Under the pieces are notes generated by a model. It had not been told where the DNA came from. It ran no database searches and was given only the letters and a program-made list of their open reading frames with translations. Below, one piece after another: positions 45,160-53,461 of a stretch of DNA of 64,000 bases (position 1 is its first letter; the number at the start of each line of letters is the position of its first letter). The stretch is from an uncultured Clostridia bacterium (lineage in GTDB: Bacteria > Bacillota > Clostridia > Christensenellales > Borkfalkiaceae): assembly GCA_944328495.1 (NCBI GenBank), contig CALVHR010000001.1, positions 1 to 64,000 of the forward strand, read 5' to 3'. Made by a program: the position numbers and the translations under genes.

Positions 45160-47971
45160 AGATACCTTATTAAATAATGCCTACGACATCTTAAAAATAA
45201 TGTTGGGGACGATATCTCATACTCACACCGAAATAGTCGCAACAGCTGATAGAGTGCTTGCGACGCTTGGCTCGACAGATATGTCTATTCGTGATGAAAT
45301 AGTAATACGATATGAAGAAAATCATCCTCTCATTAAGGTTAGTGAACCTGATGTGCTTGTAAATGACGAAAATGATGGAAAATGGTTCGAGCGCAAGAAG
45401 GAACTTATAAAGTACAGTTTGAAAGATGGCTTTTTCGAGCGATATAAAAGATACTTAAGGCGTGAGGACTTTGATGAGTCGGTTATACATCGAATGGAAC
45501 TTGATTGTGCAAGAACATTGAAACAATGTGCCAACCCGGAAATGACGATGAATGTAAGTGAAAGGAAAAAACGGGGACTGGTAGTAGGAGATGTGCAATC
45601 AGGGAAAACAGCCAACTATCTTGGTTTGATTAACCTTGCTTGCGATTATGGTTATAAGATTATTGTTTTATTGGCGGGGATGACGGATTCATTGCGGCAG
45701 CAGACACAGAGCCGTGTTGATTCTGGCTTTATTGGGGCAATTAGCGATACCATAGGTGGCGGTGCAGAGATTACATATGTAGGCGTCAGCGCAGATGATC
45801 AAGTGCAGCATCACTACGCTGTGCCTTTGACGAACAATGAAAACGATTTCGTAAAGTTTGTCAAAAAAAATTTGAATGCGACGAGTGGCGATTTTAATAA
45901 GCCAATAGTGCTTGTCGTAAAGAAAAACGGCTCTGTCTTAAAACAAGTCGTAGAGTGGCTCAAGCCGGGACAGCACAACATTAGTTGTGATAACATTTTA
46001 ATCGTTGACGATGAGGCGGACAATGCTTCTATTAATACAAAAAAGCCCGAAGAGTATTCCGCATCGGTAATAAATGGACACATAAGAAACCTATTTAACA
46101 ATTTCCCGATAGCGACATATGTCGGTTATACAGCCACACCTTTTGCTAATATTTTTATCAACCCTGAAGATGATGAGTTTTTTAAGGATTTATTCCCATC
46201 GGATTTCATAGTTCTACTAAATCCGCCATCAAACTATTTCGGGGCAACAAAAGTGTTTGCTTATAGCGGCGAATCAAATTCTCGTTATATTCGTGAACTG
46301 GATGAGTCTGAACAAAATTTCTTGCCAGTTAAACATAAGGTTGGTATAAATCGCTTTGATGCTATGCCACAGAGTATGAAAGAGGCAATACTTTGCTTCT
46401 TAATAAATAATGTTATACGGACAATTAGAGGTGCGGAGCAGAAACATCGTTCAATGATGATAAACATATCTGTGCTGAACGATTTCCATGACCAAATTTA
46501 TAGGGTTGTGTGTGCATATGTTAATCGTCTAAAAGATATTATTGAACAAGATGACTATAAATCTACTCCCGATTTTATAAAGAACGAAGACATGGCAATG
46601 CTTTATGGGCTTTATATGGGTGATAAGCAATATATAGAGGGGCAACCCGATTATTACGCCGATATACGCGAGACCATTAGTTGGGAGCAAATAAAAGGAG
46701 GGCTTTATAACGAAATAAAGCAGTTTAATGTTGTAATTATTAATAATCGTCAGAAAAAAGTTGAGCGATTTAGTTATGACAATTATAAGGGGGTCGGTGC
46801 AAGGGTGATTGCAATAGGCGGGTATGTATTGTCGAGGGGGTTGACGCTTGAAGGATTGATGGTTAGTTATTTTAGTCGGAATTCATCTGCATACGACTCA
46901 TTGCTTCAAATGTGTAGGTGGTTTGGGTACAGACCGCGGTACGAAGATTTGTGCCGAATTTACATGTCTCCCATAAACATTATGAATTTTAGAGCCGTAG
47001 TCGATGCAGTCGAAGACCTGAAAGATCAGTTCAGGGAAATGGCGTTAAGAAAAAGTAAACCTTCCGAATTCGGCTTGATGATTAAAGAATCGCCAGAAAC
47101 ATTAAACACATCGCTTTTGATAACAAGCCGAAACAAAATGTATAATTCGGATGAAATTATTCGAATATTGAACTATGGTGGAACTTATGCGGATACATCA
47201 AAGTTGTACCCGACCTGCGCTAAAAATGAGAAAAACATAAACATGGTCAATGAGTTTTTCTCGGAATTGGCAAAGGACGGGTTCGTTTGGGAAGATGTTC
47301 CAATCGTTGATGGTAAGTCGTCACGGCATATGATTCGGAATATTGATAAGTTGCATGTAGCAAAGTTTATAAGAAAACTTCAAGTTCCATACGAAAATGT
47401 TAAATTTGATGTAGATAACTTGGCCGACTATATCGAAAAAAGTCAAGCATTTCCATCGTGGGATTTAGTTATTGCGTCAGGATCTTCCAATAGTGTAAAA
47501 ACTTTTGAGGGTGTGCGTTTAGTAAAACGTTACTTCCGGCGTAGAGATGGGGCGCAAGAACTTTTACGAATTGGCGATAATAACAACCGATTGATCGACC
47601 CTAATATTTTTAACAGCGGATTGACCAGAGAACAAATGGACTTGGCAAGAGCAAATGAAATGCGTAGAGAGATCGAAACTGGCAAACCATCATCGGGGTT
47701 AACGGTAACAGATTATTTGTCAATAGAGGATAGAAAACCATTATTAGTTATATACCCGATTGAATTGCAGGCTCCATCCAATGCTAATGCGGGTGAGATA
47801 GCTGCAGTTAACAATTTGTCTTCTTTGCCGTGTGTATTAGGTTTTGCAGTTGGTTTTCCTAAAAAGGAGACTGGCGAAAGATTAAGATACAGAGCAAATA
47901 AAGTTAAATTGAACGCCATAAAGCAGGAACGAGAGGAGCCTGAAGAGGATTCGGAATATGAAAACGATTGA
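45152..47971 (+). CDS. Z1-domain ATPase
   Basis: A 939-residue P-loop protein with the Z1 domain, a helicase-like module found with defence-associated ATPases. Walker A GDVQSGKTANY is near residue 145, the DEAD-box equivalent IVDDEADNAS near 286, a motif III-like YTATPFANIF near 329 and the conserved GGYVLSRGLTLEGL near 556. An arginine-finger-like LLQMCRWFGYR lies near 590. It probably couples ATP hydrolysis to DNA remodelling or translocation with the MORC-like partner. It overlaps its neighbours by 8 and 14 bases. Confidence 0.88.
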   Translation: MDKDTLLNNAYDILKIMLGTISHTHTEIVATADRVLATLGSTDMSIRDEIVIRYEENHPLIKVSEPDVLVNDENDGKWFERKKELIKYSLKDGFFERYKRYLRREDFDESVIHRMELDCARTLKQCANPEMTMNVSERKKRGLVVGDVQSGKTANYLGLINLACDYGYKIIVLLAGMTDSLRQQTQSRVDSGFIGAISDTIGGGAEITYVGVSADDQVQHHYAVPLTNNENDFVKFVKKNLNATSGDFNKPIVLVVKKNGSVLKQVVEWLKPGQHNISCDNILIVDDEADNASINTKKPEEYSASVINGHIRNLFNNFPIATYVGYTATPFANIFINPEDDEFFKDLFPSDFIVLLNPPSNYFGATKVFAYSGESNSRYIRELDESEQNFLPVKHKVGINRFDAMPQSMKEAILCFLINNVIRTIRGAEQKHRSMMINISVLNDFHDQIYRVVCAYVNRLKDIIEQDDYKSTPDFIKNEDMAMLYGLYMGDKQYIEGQPDYYADIRETISWEQIKGGLYNEIKQFNVVIINNRQKKVERFSYDNYKGVGARVIAIGGYVLSRGLTLEGLMVSYFSRNSSAYDSLLQMCRWFGYRPRYEDLCRIYMSPINIMNFRAVVDAVEDLKDQFREMALRKSKPSEFGLMIKESPETLNTSLLITSRNKMYNSDEIIRILNYGGTYADTSKLYPTCAKNEKNINMVNEFFSELAKDGFVWEDVPIVDGKSSRHMIRNIDKLHVAKFIRKLQVPYENVKFDVDNLADYIEKSQAFPSWDLVIASGSSNSVKTFEGVRLVKRYFRRRDGAQELLRIGDNNNRLIDPNIFNSGLTREQMDLARANEMRREIETGKPSSGLTVTDYLSIEDRKPLLVIYPIELQAPSNANAGEIAAVNNLSSLPCVLGFAVGFPKKETGERLRYRANKVKLNAIKQEREEPEEDSEYEND

Positions 47972-48893
47972 TATAGCACCATTGTTCGAGGATATTACAG
48001 GGAGCAACTGTAATCTAATCAGGGCTAAAACAGACGATTCAGTCATAGGTGTTTTTTATGGAAAAAACAGCGATGGCAATTATCGCCTTGCGTTTTTATC
48101 TAAATCTCAACCACCGCTGATTGATTCGACAAATACTTTGAAGGTTGTGCAGTGGTCTGAGAATACGAATTTATTTTGGACATGTGTTGATTTGATTGAT
48201 GATCGTGCAAGAACCATTTTTTACATTTTAGGGAATGACCTTATTGCGGCTGCTTTGTCCAAGACTGATGATGCCGATGCTATGATTGCCGTGAAAAACA
48301 GGCTTTACTCTTGGCGGAAAATGTTTCAACGCGCATCAACTCTTATGACTGAAGAGTCGTATAAAGGCTTATTTGGCGAGTTGTTTGTTTTAAATCATAT
48401 TATGATTCCGCAGTTTGGAGTTGAACAGGCTATAAAGGGTTGGGGCGGACCAGACAAAACAGCGAAAGACTTTTCGATTAACGATACTTGGTGGGAAGTA
48501 AAAACAATTTCTGTTAAGTCTTCGACGATAGTAATTACCTCGCTTTCACAGTTGGAGTCGAATGTCGATGGGCATTTGGTTACCATAAAGGTGGAAAAAA
48601 TGTCCGATGCTTATGATGATGGTGAATGTATGGTGTCAGAGTTAATGGACAGCATAGTTTCACAGATTAAGGAAGATGAATTACGCGATGCCTTTTTGAC
48701 CAAGTTAGTAGCCTATGGATATTGCCTCAACAATGAGGGGGATAATTATCGGTATAGTGTTGATTCAGTTGCTCAGTATTCAGTTGGTAATGGTTTCCCT
48801 CGATTGAATCATAAGGAAGTTCCGTTTTCAGAGATAACCAATATTTCATACGAACTTTCATTGCCAGCAATAGAACAGTATAAGGAGAACTGA
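47958..48893 (+). CDS. PD-(D/E)XK motif protein (DUF4420-like)
   Basis: A 311-residue protein of the DUF4420-type PD-(D/E)XK superfamily, the likely endonuclease of the operon. The catalytic core shows GELFVLNH (about 139-146), then DFSINDTWWEVKTIS (about 171-185), giving the Asp and the ExK pair. IVITSLSQLES follows, as in the family. It overlaps the Z1 gene by 14 bases. Nuclease activity and cleavage of unmodified DNA are inferred from the fold and the linked methyltransferase. Confidence 0.83.
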   Translation: MKTIDIAPLFEDITGSNCNLIRAKTDDSVIGVFYGKNSDGNYRLAFLSKSQPPLIDSTNTLKVVQWSENTNLFWTCVDLIDDRARTIFYILGNDLIAAALSKTDDADAMIAVKNRLYSWRKMFQRASTLMTEESYKGLFGELFVLNHIMIPQFGVEQAIKGWGGPDKTAKDFSINDTWWEVKTISVKSSTIVITSLSQLESNVDGHLVTIKVEKMSDAYDDGECMVSELMDSIVSQIKEDELRDAFLTKLVAYGYCLNNEGDNYRYSVDSVAQYSVGNGFPRLNHKEVPFSEITNISYELSLPAIEQYKEN

Positions 48894-50986
48894 TGATGAA
48901 CATAGAGGAATTCAGAGAAAGTTATATTAACGATGATATCAATGCTGAAGCCATCAATACACAAAGGTATCCAATAGAAGTTTTTATTGATAGTGCGGCT
49001 GATATATTAAAGAACGACTATTCTTTAATTACCGATATTTCGCAGTGTTTTTACGAGTTTACGAAAGGAAATCGTGCATACAAGAATATGCGGATAGATG
49101 CTGCATATATGGACTTACCCGCAAATACATTGAACTTATTGATTGCGGACTTCAACGATGCGGAAGTAAAGAATATAACCAATGAATTTCTTAATTCTAA
49201 GACCCAATTGCTCCTCAATTATTTTGAAAACTGTTTGAAAGGTTTTTTCGTGAACGGAGAACAGGCGAACCCGGCAGTGCAGTTGGCGCGCGATATCAGG
49301 ACTAATATAGGATATATATATAAAATACATCTATTTGTAGTTAGTACGGACAAGTTGAGTAAAGCCGTAAAGACACTCGATTTGCCTGATTATACTTATG
49401 GCTTCCAAACATTCAAAGTTGCGCTGGATGTGCTTGATATTGAAGGAATATATAGATCAAAACTTGCAGGCTTTACAAAAGAAGATGTTATCATAAGATG
49501 TTCTGATTTTGGAATAGAGGGTATTCCGTGTATAAAAGCCGAAATAGAAACCGATCAATATGAGTCCTATTTGGCTATCGTTCCCGGGCAATTTCTTGCG
49601 GACATATACAAAAAGCATAATGCGTCGCTTTTGGAAGCCAATGTACGCTCATTCTTAAAATTCAATGGTGGAGTTAACAAAGGTATACGCGGTACAATTC
49701 TAAATGAAAAATCAAGATTTTTTACATATAACAATGGAATATCGACAACAGCAAAGAGCATTGAATTAGAGAACAATCCTATTCATGGGTTGATGATTAC
49801 TTCTTTTACAGATTTGCAAATAATCAATGGTGGTCAAACAACAGCAACTCTCGCCGCAACGAATATTAAGAACGGAGCAGATTTGTCGGGAATTTTCGTT
49901 CAAATGAAACTCACGGTATTAAAAAACGATGACCCGGAATTGATACGAAATATTGCGACTTACGCAAATAGTCAGAATAAAGTTAAAACAGCAGATCTTA
50001 ATTCAAGCCATCCTTTCTATGTTCGTATGGAAGGTTTTTCAAGAAAACTCTATGCTCCATTGGAAAGTGGACGATTGGTTCAGCCGCTGTGGTTCTTTGA
50101 GAGAGCCCGTGGGCAGTACGAACAGCCAATGATGCAAATGACCAAGAAACAAAAGGACGATTATAAACTGGTAAGGCCAAAGGATAAGAAGTTTACACTT
50201 ACGGATTTGGCGAAATATATGAATGCCGCAGCGATGTTGCCCTATTATGTTTCGTGGGGTGGGGAGGTAAATGCTGCGCACTTCCACAACAACATGGTGA
50301 AACAGTGGAATAAGGACAATACAGTATTTAACGAGCTCTTTTATAAGGAGTTGATTGGCAAGAAAATAATGTTTGCCTATATAGAGCATGTGATCTCTGA
50401 CCAACAATGGTACCAAGAGCGTCGTGCGTATAGACCCCAAATCGTTGCCTATACATTTTCAAAACTTGTTTATGAAGCACAACGCGCCAAAAAGAGAATA
50501 AATTATAGGCAAATTTGGGACAATCAGAAGGTTTCCGATATTTTTGAAACTGATATTGCCAGAATTGGAAAGCTTGTATTTGATTTGATATATGATGAAA
50601 ATCGGTCGACGGCTAACATTGAAACTTATTGTAAAAAAGAAGAGTGTTGGCAGGTTATAATGAAACAGGAATATCAAATTACGGAAAATCTTGCTGAATA
50701 CTTGGCAACAAGTGCTGAACTTGATGCCGAAAATGCGAGGGCGAAAAAAGAACAAAGATTTGATAACGGCATAAGTGATGAGGTTTATATCTTCAATAAG
50801 GGAAGTGCTTACTGGGAATCTTTAATTGTCCGCGGGAAAGCACAAGAGGTTTTGGTCTATAGTGAGGAAAAGTCATTACAGGCTGCTGTCAACTATTGTA
50901 ATGGGATTTATGCGCAACTTTCTAAATTCCAAGTGAAAGAAATACTTCGGATAGTGGATAAGTTGAAGGAAAACATGATTGTATAA
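48893..50986 (+). CDS. AIPR family abortive infection/phage resistance protein
   Basis: A 697-residue AIPR-family protein. The diagnostic stretch NGGQTTATL lies near 312-320, preceded by FLKFNGGVNKGIRGTI and FTYNNGIS. The family was first linked to abortive phage resistance plasmids and recurs in these MORC/Z1 operons; its biochemical role is unknown. The ATG overlaps the nuclease stop (ATGATG). It is the last gene of the operon. A 10-bp inverted repeat follows. Confidence 0.88.
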   Translation: MMNIEEFRESYINDDINAEAINTQRYPIEVFIDSAADILKNDYSLITDISQCFYEFTKGNRAYKNMRIDAAYMDLPANTLNLLIADFNDAEVKNITNEFLNSKTQLLLNYFENCLKGFFVNGEQANPAVQLARDIRTNIGYIYKIHLFVVSTDKLSKAVKTLDLPDYTYGFQTFKVALDVLDIEGIYRSKLAGFTKEDVIIRCSDFGIEGIPCIKAEIETDQYESYLAIVPGQFLADIYKKHNASLLEANVRSFLKFNGGVNKGIRGTILNEKSRFFTYNNGISTTAKSIELENNPIHGLMITSFTDLQIINGGQTTATLAATNIKNGADLSGIFVQMKLTVLKNDDPELIRNIATYANSQNKVKTADLNSSHPFYVRMEGFSRKLYAPLESGRLVQPLWFFERARGQYEQPMMQMTKKQKDDYKLVRPKDKKFTLTDLAKYMNAAAMLPYYVSWGGEVNAAHFHNNMVKQWNKDNTVFNELFYKELIGKKIMFAYIEHVISDQQWYQERRAYRPQIVAYTFSKLVYEAQRAKKRINYRQIWDNQKVSDIFETDIARIGKLVFDLIYDENRSTANIETYCKKEECWQVIMKQEYQITENLAEYLATSAELDAENARAKKEQRFDNGISDEVYIFNKGSAYWESLIVRGKAQEVLVYSEEKSLQAAVNYCNGIYAQLSKFQVKEILRIVDKLKENMIV

Positions 50987-50999
50987 GCAGGATTGTTGG

Positions 51000-51071
51000 T
51001 TTACTCTGGGGAAGTTTATTCGATTAGTTAACACTGGTGAGAGGATTAATATAGGACTCAACCAGAGTAAA
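51000..51071. repeat. Inverted repeat at the end of the defence operon
   Basis: TTTACTCTGG (51000-51009) and its perfect complement CCAGAGTAAA (51062-51071) are 52 bp apart, just after the AIPR gene. It could be a long hairpin or a recombination scar; no copy was seen at the left edge of the operon. Confidence 0.6.
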
Positions 51072-51095
51072 TGATTTTTATGTATTTTAATTTTT

Positions 51096-51123
51096 AGGGG
51101 TGTGCATGTTTTTGCACACCCCT
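51096..51123. terminator. Hairpin between the defence operon and lexA
   Basis: A perfect 11-bp stem (51096-51106/51113-51123) without a clear T run. It may be a weak terminator. Confidence 0.5.
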
Positions 51124-51144
51124 AATTATGTTGGTACAATTCTA

Positions 51145-51173
51145 TTGACACGAACAAATGTTCTATATATAAT
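51145..51173 (+). promoter_or_regulatory. lexA promoter with SOS box in the spacer
   Basis: TTGACA (51145-51150) and TATAAT (51168-51173) are 17 bp apart. The spacer contains CGAACAAATGTTC; its core GAAC-N4-GTTC (51152-51163) is a perfect Gram-positive LexA/DinR box, implying that the LexA-like product represses its own promoter and is released by DNA damage. Confidence 0.85.
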
Positions 51174-51180
51174 ATAGCTG

Positions 51181-51205
51181 TATCTGCAACAAAGTGTTGC
51201 AGATA
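51181..51205 (+). promoter_or_regulatory. Perfect hairpin in the lexA leader
   Basis: A perfect 10-bp stem TATCTGCAAC (51181-51190)/GTTGCAGATA (51196-51205) with a 5-nt loop lies between promoter and ribosome site. It could be an mRNA stabiliser or a second operator. Confidence 0.6.
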
Positions 51206-51221
51206 GAAAGAGGATAGTGTC

Positions 51222-51824
51222 ATGAGATCAAAAGATGCGGCATTGATTCAGCGGATAAAAAAGAGAATCGAGCAAACATACGAAAGCTGTGGATGGTTTC
51301 CATCCATTAGAGAGATTGCAGCCGGTGTAGGGTGTTGCTATAGCACCGTGTCCCGGTACTTGAACGAGATGATAGACAGAGGCATCATCACGCGAGAGGA
51401 CGGGGAGTATGAAACGGAAGCGATAGCCAAGATGAACATCGACACTGTATCCGTAGCTGTGGTTGGTTCTGTTTCCTGTGGTCCGCTGACCTTTGCAGAG
51501 GAGAACATAGAGGAGTACATCAAACTTCCAACGTCGCTTTTGGGTGCAGGGAAGTTCTTCATTCTTCACGCGAGCGGTCAATCCATGATAGGAGCGGGGA
51601 TAGAAGACGGGGACCTTGTCGTTGTTCGGCAACAGGCGACGGCAGAGCCAGGACAGATCGTTGTCGCTTTGGTGGACGACGAAGTGACGTTGAAACGATT
51701 TTTCCCCGACCTGCAGAACGGCTGTATTCGCTTGCACCCGGAGAATAAACGGATGAAGGATATCATCGTGGAGAGTTGCCAAATACAAGGAGTGGCGGTA
51801 AAGGTACTGAAAGACTTATTGTGA
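51222..51824 (+). CDS. lexA: LexA-like repressor
   Basis: A 200-residue LexA/S24 protein. The winged helix (about 1-65, PSIREIAAGVGCCYSTVSRYL) binds DNA; the peptidase domain carries Ser121 (ASGQSMIG) and Lys158 (VTLKRFF). The cleavage site is Cys86-Gly87 (VSCGPL) instead of the usual Ala-Gly, as in UmuD. Placed between cargo and replication genes, it may act as the prophage lysogeny switch tied to SOS. GGATAG precedes the ATG at 51222. Confidence 0.92.
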   Translation: MRSKDAALIQRIKKRIEQTYESCGWFPSIREIAAGVGCCYSTVSRYLNEMIDRGIITREDGEYETEAIAKMNIDTVSVAVVGSVSCGPLTFAEENIEEYIKLPTSLLGAGKFFILHASGQSMIGAGIEDGDLVVVRQQATAEPGQIVVALVDDEVTLKRFFPDLQNGCIRLHPENKRMKDIIVESCQIQGVAVKVLKDLL

Positions 51825-51883
51825 GGTAGATATGACGAAGCAACGACCTGTAAGGCCTAAAATAATATGAGGAGAAGACAGTG

Positions 51884-52129
51884 ATGGCAAAAGAAAAGCA
51901 ACGACATTGTACTTATTGCGGTGAGGATATCCGGGTGCGGCTTGGACTGTTTTACAGCGATGCGTATTGCTGCAATTGTGGTTCGACGATCCGCACCAGG
52001 CAAACGCTGTTCGGGAAACAGATATATCTAACCTATCCGAAATCGTATATTCACGACGGCACATATTTGCGTATGGAAGTGAAAGGAGGGAAAAAGAATG
52101 GCAAACGTGAAATGCCCGAAATGCGGTGA
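51884..52129 (+). CDS. Small zinc-ribbon protein
   Basis: An 81-residue protein with a CTYCG and CCNCG pair spaced as in a zinc ribbon. GAGGAG precedes the ATG at 51884. The 3' end overlaps the next zinc-ribbon gene. It is probably a phage or mobile element accessory protein, function unknown. Confidence 0.65.
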   Translation: MAKEKQRHCTYCGEDIRVRLGLFYSDAYCCNCGSTIRTRQTLFGKQIYLTYPKSYIHDGTYLRMEVKGGKKNGKREMPEMR

Positions 52130-52283
52130 ACTCAATAAGAGTTTGAATCTGGAAGAAACAAAGGGATGGTACGAGTGTTCGAAATGCGGTAGCGTAATGC
52201 AGGTGGCGGGATATGACCTCGGCTGCGTCCGCATTCCCATTATCGAATGGAAAGACCTCCCAAAGTTGGCTCATAAAGTCTGA
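52098..52283 (+). CDS. Small zinc-ribbon protein
   Basis: A 61-residue protein with CPKCGELN and CSKCGS pairs, a compact zinc ribbon. A very strong AAAGGAGGGAAAAAG site precedes its ATG, arguing that it is real despite the 32-bp overlap with the previous gene. Confidence 0.7.
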   Translation: MANVKCPKCGELNKSLNLEETKGWYECSKCGSVMQVAGYDLGCVRIPIIEWKDLPKLAHKV

Positions 52284-52390
52284 CCCCGACAATAAATAGC
52301 CCCGTGTTGTCGGATACAGTAAACAACGGAGGCGCGAGTTACCTTTCTTCGGCAGTGGACTTTCCCGACCCTGCTTGCGCAGATAGGCAA

Positions 52391-52433
52391 ATTCAAGGCT
52401 CGTGCCGGCGGGAAAAGGAGGGAAACCTTGAAT
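52391..52433 (+). promoter_or_regulatory. Hairpin enclosing the start of a zinc-ribbon gene
   Basis: ATTCAAGG (52391-52398) and CCTTGAAT (52426-52433) are perfect complements. The Shine-Dalgarno AAAGGAGGG lies in the loop and the ATG at 52432 overlaps the 3' arm, so folding could control translation. Confidence 0.45.
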
Positions 52434-52638
52434 GCAGGAATGGAAGCCCATTATACGGCATTGCCGTAACTGTGGTGCAAAGACAGTTGGCTTTAAGAAC
52501 AAGCAAGGAGTAGTCAAAGTAGAATGCCCCAAATGCGGGGTGAGTTCAATCAGCAGGATGCTCGACCGGCGTCACGAACGATGTGATACATACGCACCGC
52601 TGGGCATGGAGAATTTGGACGAGGACGATGACAACTGA
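52432..52638 (+). CDS. Small zinc-ribbon protein
   Basis: A 68-residue protein with CRNCGAK and CPKCGV pairs, the third zinc ribbon in 800 bp. AAAGGAGGGAAACCTTGA precedes the ATG. The acidic tail is typical of small phage proteins. Function unknown. Confidence 0.7.
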   Translation: MQEWKPIIRHCRNCGAKTVGFKNKQGVVKVECPKCGVSSISRMLDRRHERCDTYAPLGMENLDEDDDN

Positions 52639-52742
52639 ATAACGTATAACGACGGGCATGGTCGTGGCTGAAACAGCGCCTCTTTATAAACCCAAGCCCA
52701 GGTCAAATACTTGAACTATCGGTGGTTATGCCGGAAACGTGA

Positions 52743-52797
52743 AGCCCCGACAGAAAAGATTCCATTATAGGAGTCCGATCTGTCGGGGCTTTTTTTG
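52743..52797 (+). terminator. Terminator before the phage replication genes
   Basis: A perfect 11-bp stem (52743-52753/52780-52790) with a 26-nt loop and seven T. The 52639-52742 stretch has no gene; it may be a short structured leader or 3' end. Confidence 0.8.
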
Positions 52798-52904
52798 TTC
52801 GTCCAAGGCCCCAAAAAAATATTTAGAAAATTTTTCAAATGGTTCAAAAAGTGAGCCATTTGCCTTTTAGAATACAGCCATCAAAGGTAAAGGAGGTGAG
52901 ACAG

Positions 52905-53237
52905 TTGAATGCAAATGAGCGTCGCAGACAGATACTCGAAGTTCTTTGCGAACGAAGATTCGATACGATCAGCAATCTAATGTTCGAGTTTTCCGTTTCA
53001 AGAGCAACGATAAAACGCGATATCCAAGAGCTTACACTGTCTTACCCGATTTACACAACACTTGGGAACGGAGGCGGCGTTCATGTGGTAGATGGCTATC
53101 GGATTGGGAAACAGTATTTGACGAAAGAGCAGAAAAACCTGCTTGAAAAATTAGCGACGCGGCTCACGGGTGAGGACTTTCAGACGATGCAGTCTATTCT
53201 CAAAAAATTTGGAGAGCCGACCAGAGGAGACAAATGA
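52905..53237 (+). CDS. DeoR-type HTH protein
   Basis: A 110-residue protein with an N-terminal HTH_11/DeoR-like winged helix (ILEVLCERRFDTISNLMFEF, then SRATIKRDIQEL). The start is set at the TTG at 52905, seven bases after AAAGGAGGTGAG; the ATG at 52839 lacks a site. It overlaps the next gene by four bases. Likely a phage regulator of the downstream replication genes. Confidence 0.7.
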   Translation: MNANERRRQILEVLCERRFDTISNLMFEFSVSRATIKRDIQELTLSYPIYTTLGNGGGVHVVDGYRIGKQYLTKEQKNLLEKLATRLTGEDFQTMQSILKKFGEPTRGDK

Positions 53238-53461
53238 AAGTAAAAGCAGCACTATTGGCGATGGCAATGCGCCAAGCGAAAATCAGTCTCATTCTTTTGG
53301 CATGGGAACTGAACATGAAACAAAAAGAGTTTGTTCGTACCGCAAAGCAAGGTGCATTCGATTATAAACAGAGCAAACGGCTCCTGGAAATATTCGGAGC
53401 GGAAGTGATGGCAGAGGTGATTGATTGGGAGGGGATGAATGTACGCAACCCGCTCATCTGA
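53234..53461 (+). CDS. Small hypothetical phage protein
   Basis: A 75-residue basic helical protein, possibly a small HTH (AKISLILLAWELNMKQKEFVR), coupled by ATGA to the DeoR-type gene and overlapping the helicase start. No function can be assigned. Confidence 0.6.
   Translation: MKVKAALLAMAMRQAKISLILLAWELNMKQKEFVRTAKQGAFDYKQSKRLLEIFGAEVMAEVIDWEGMNVRNPLI

Noticed and set aside
52304..52513. Plus-strand ORF overlapping the third zinc-ribbon gene
   Set aside because: No ribosome site and no motif; the zinc-ribbon frame has both.
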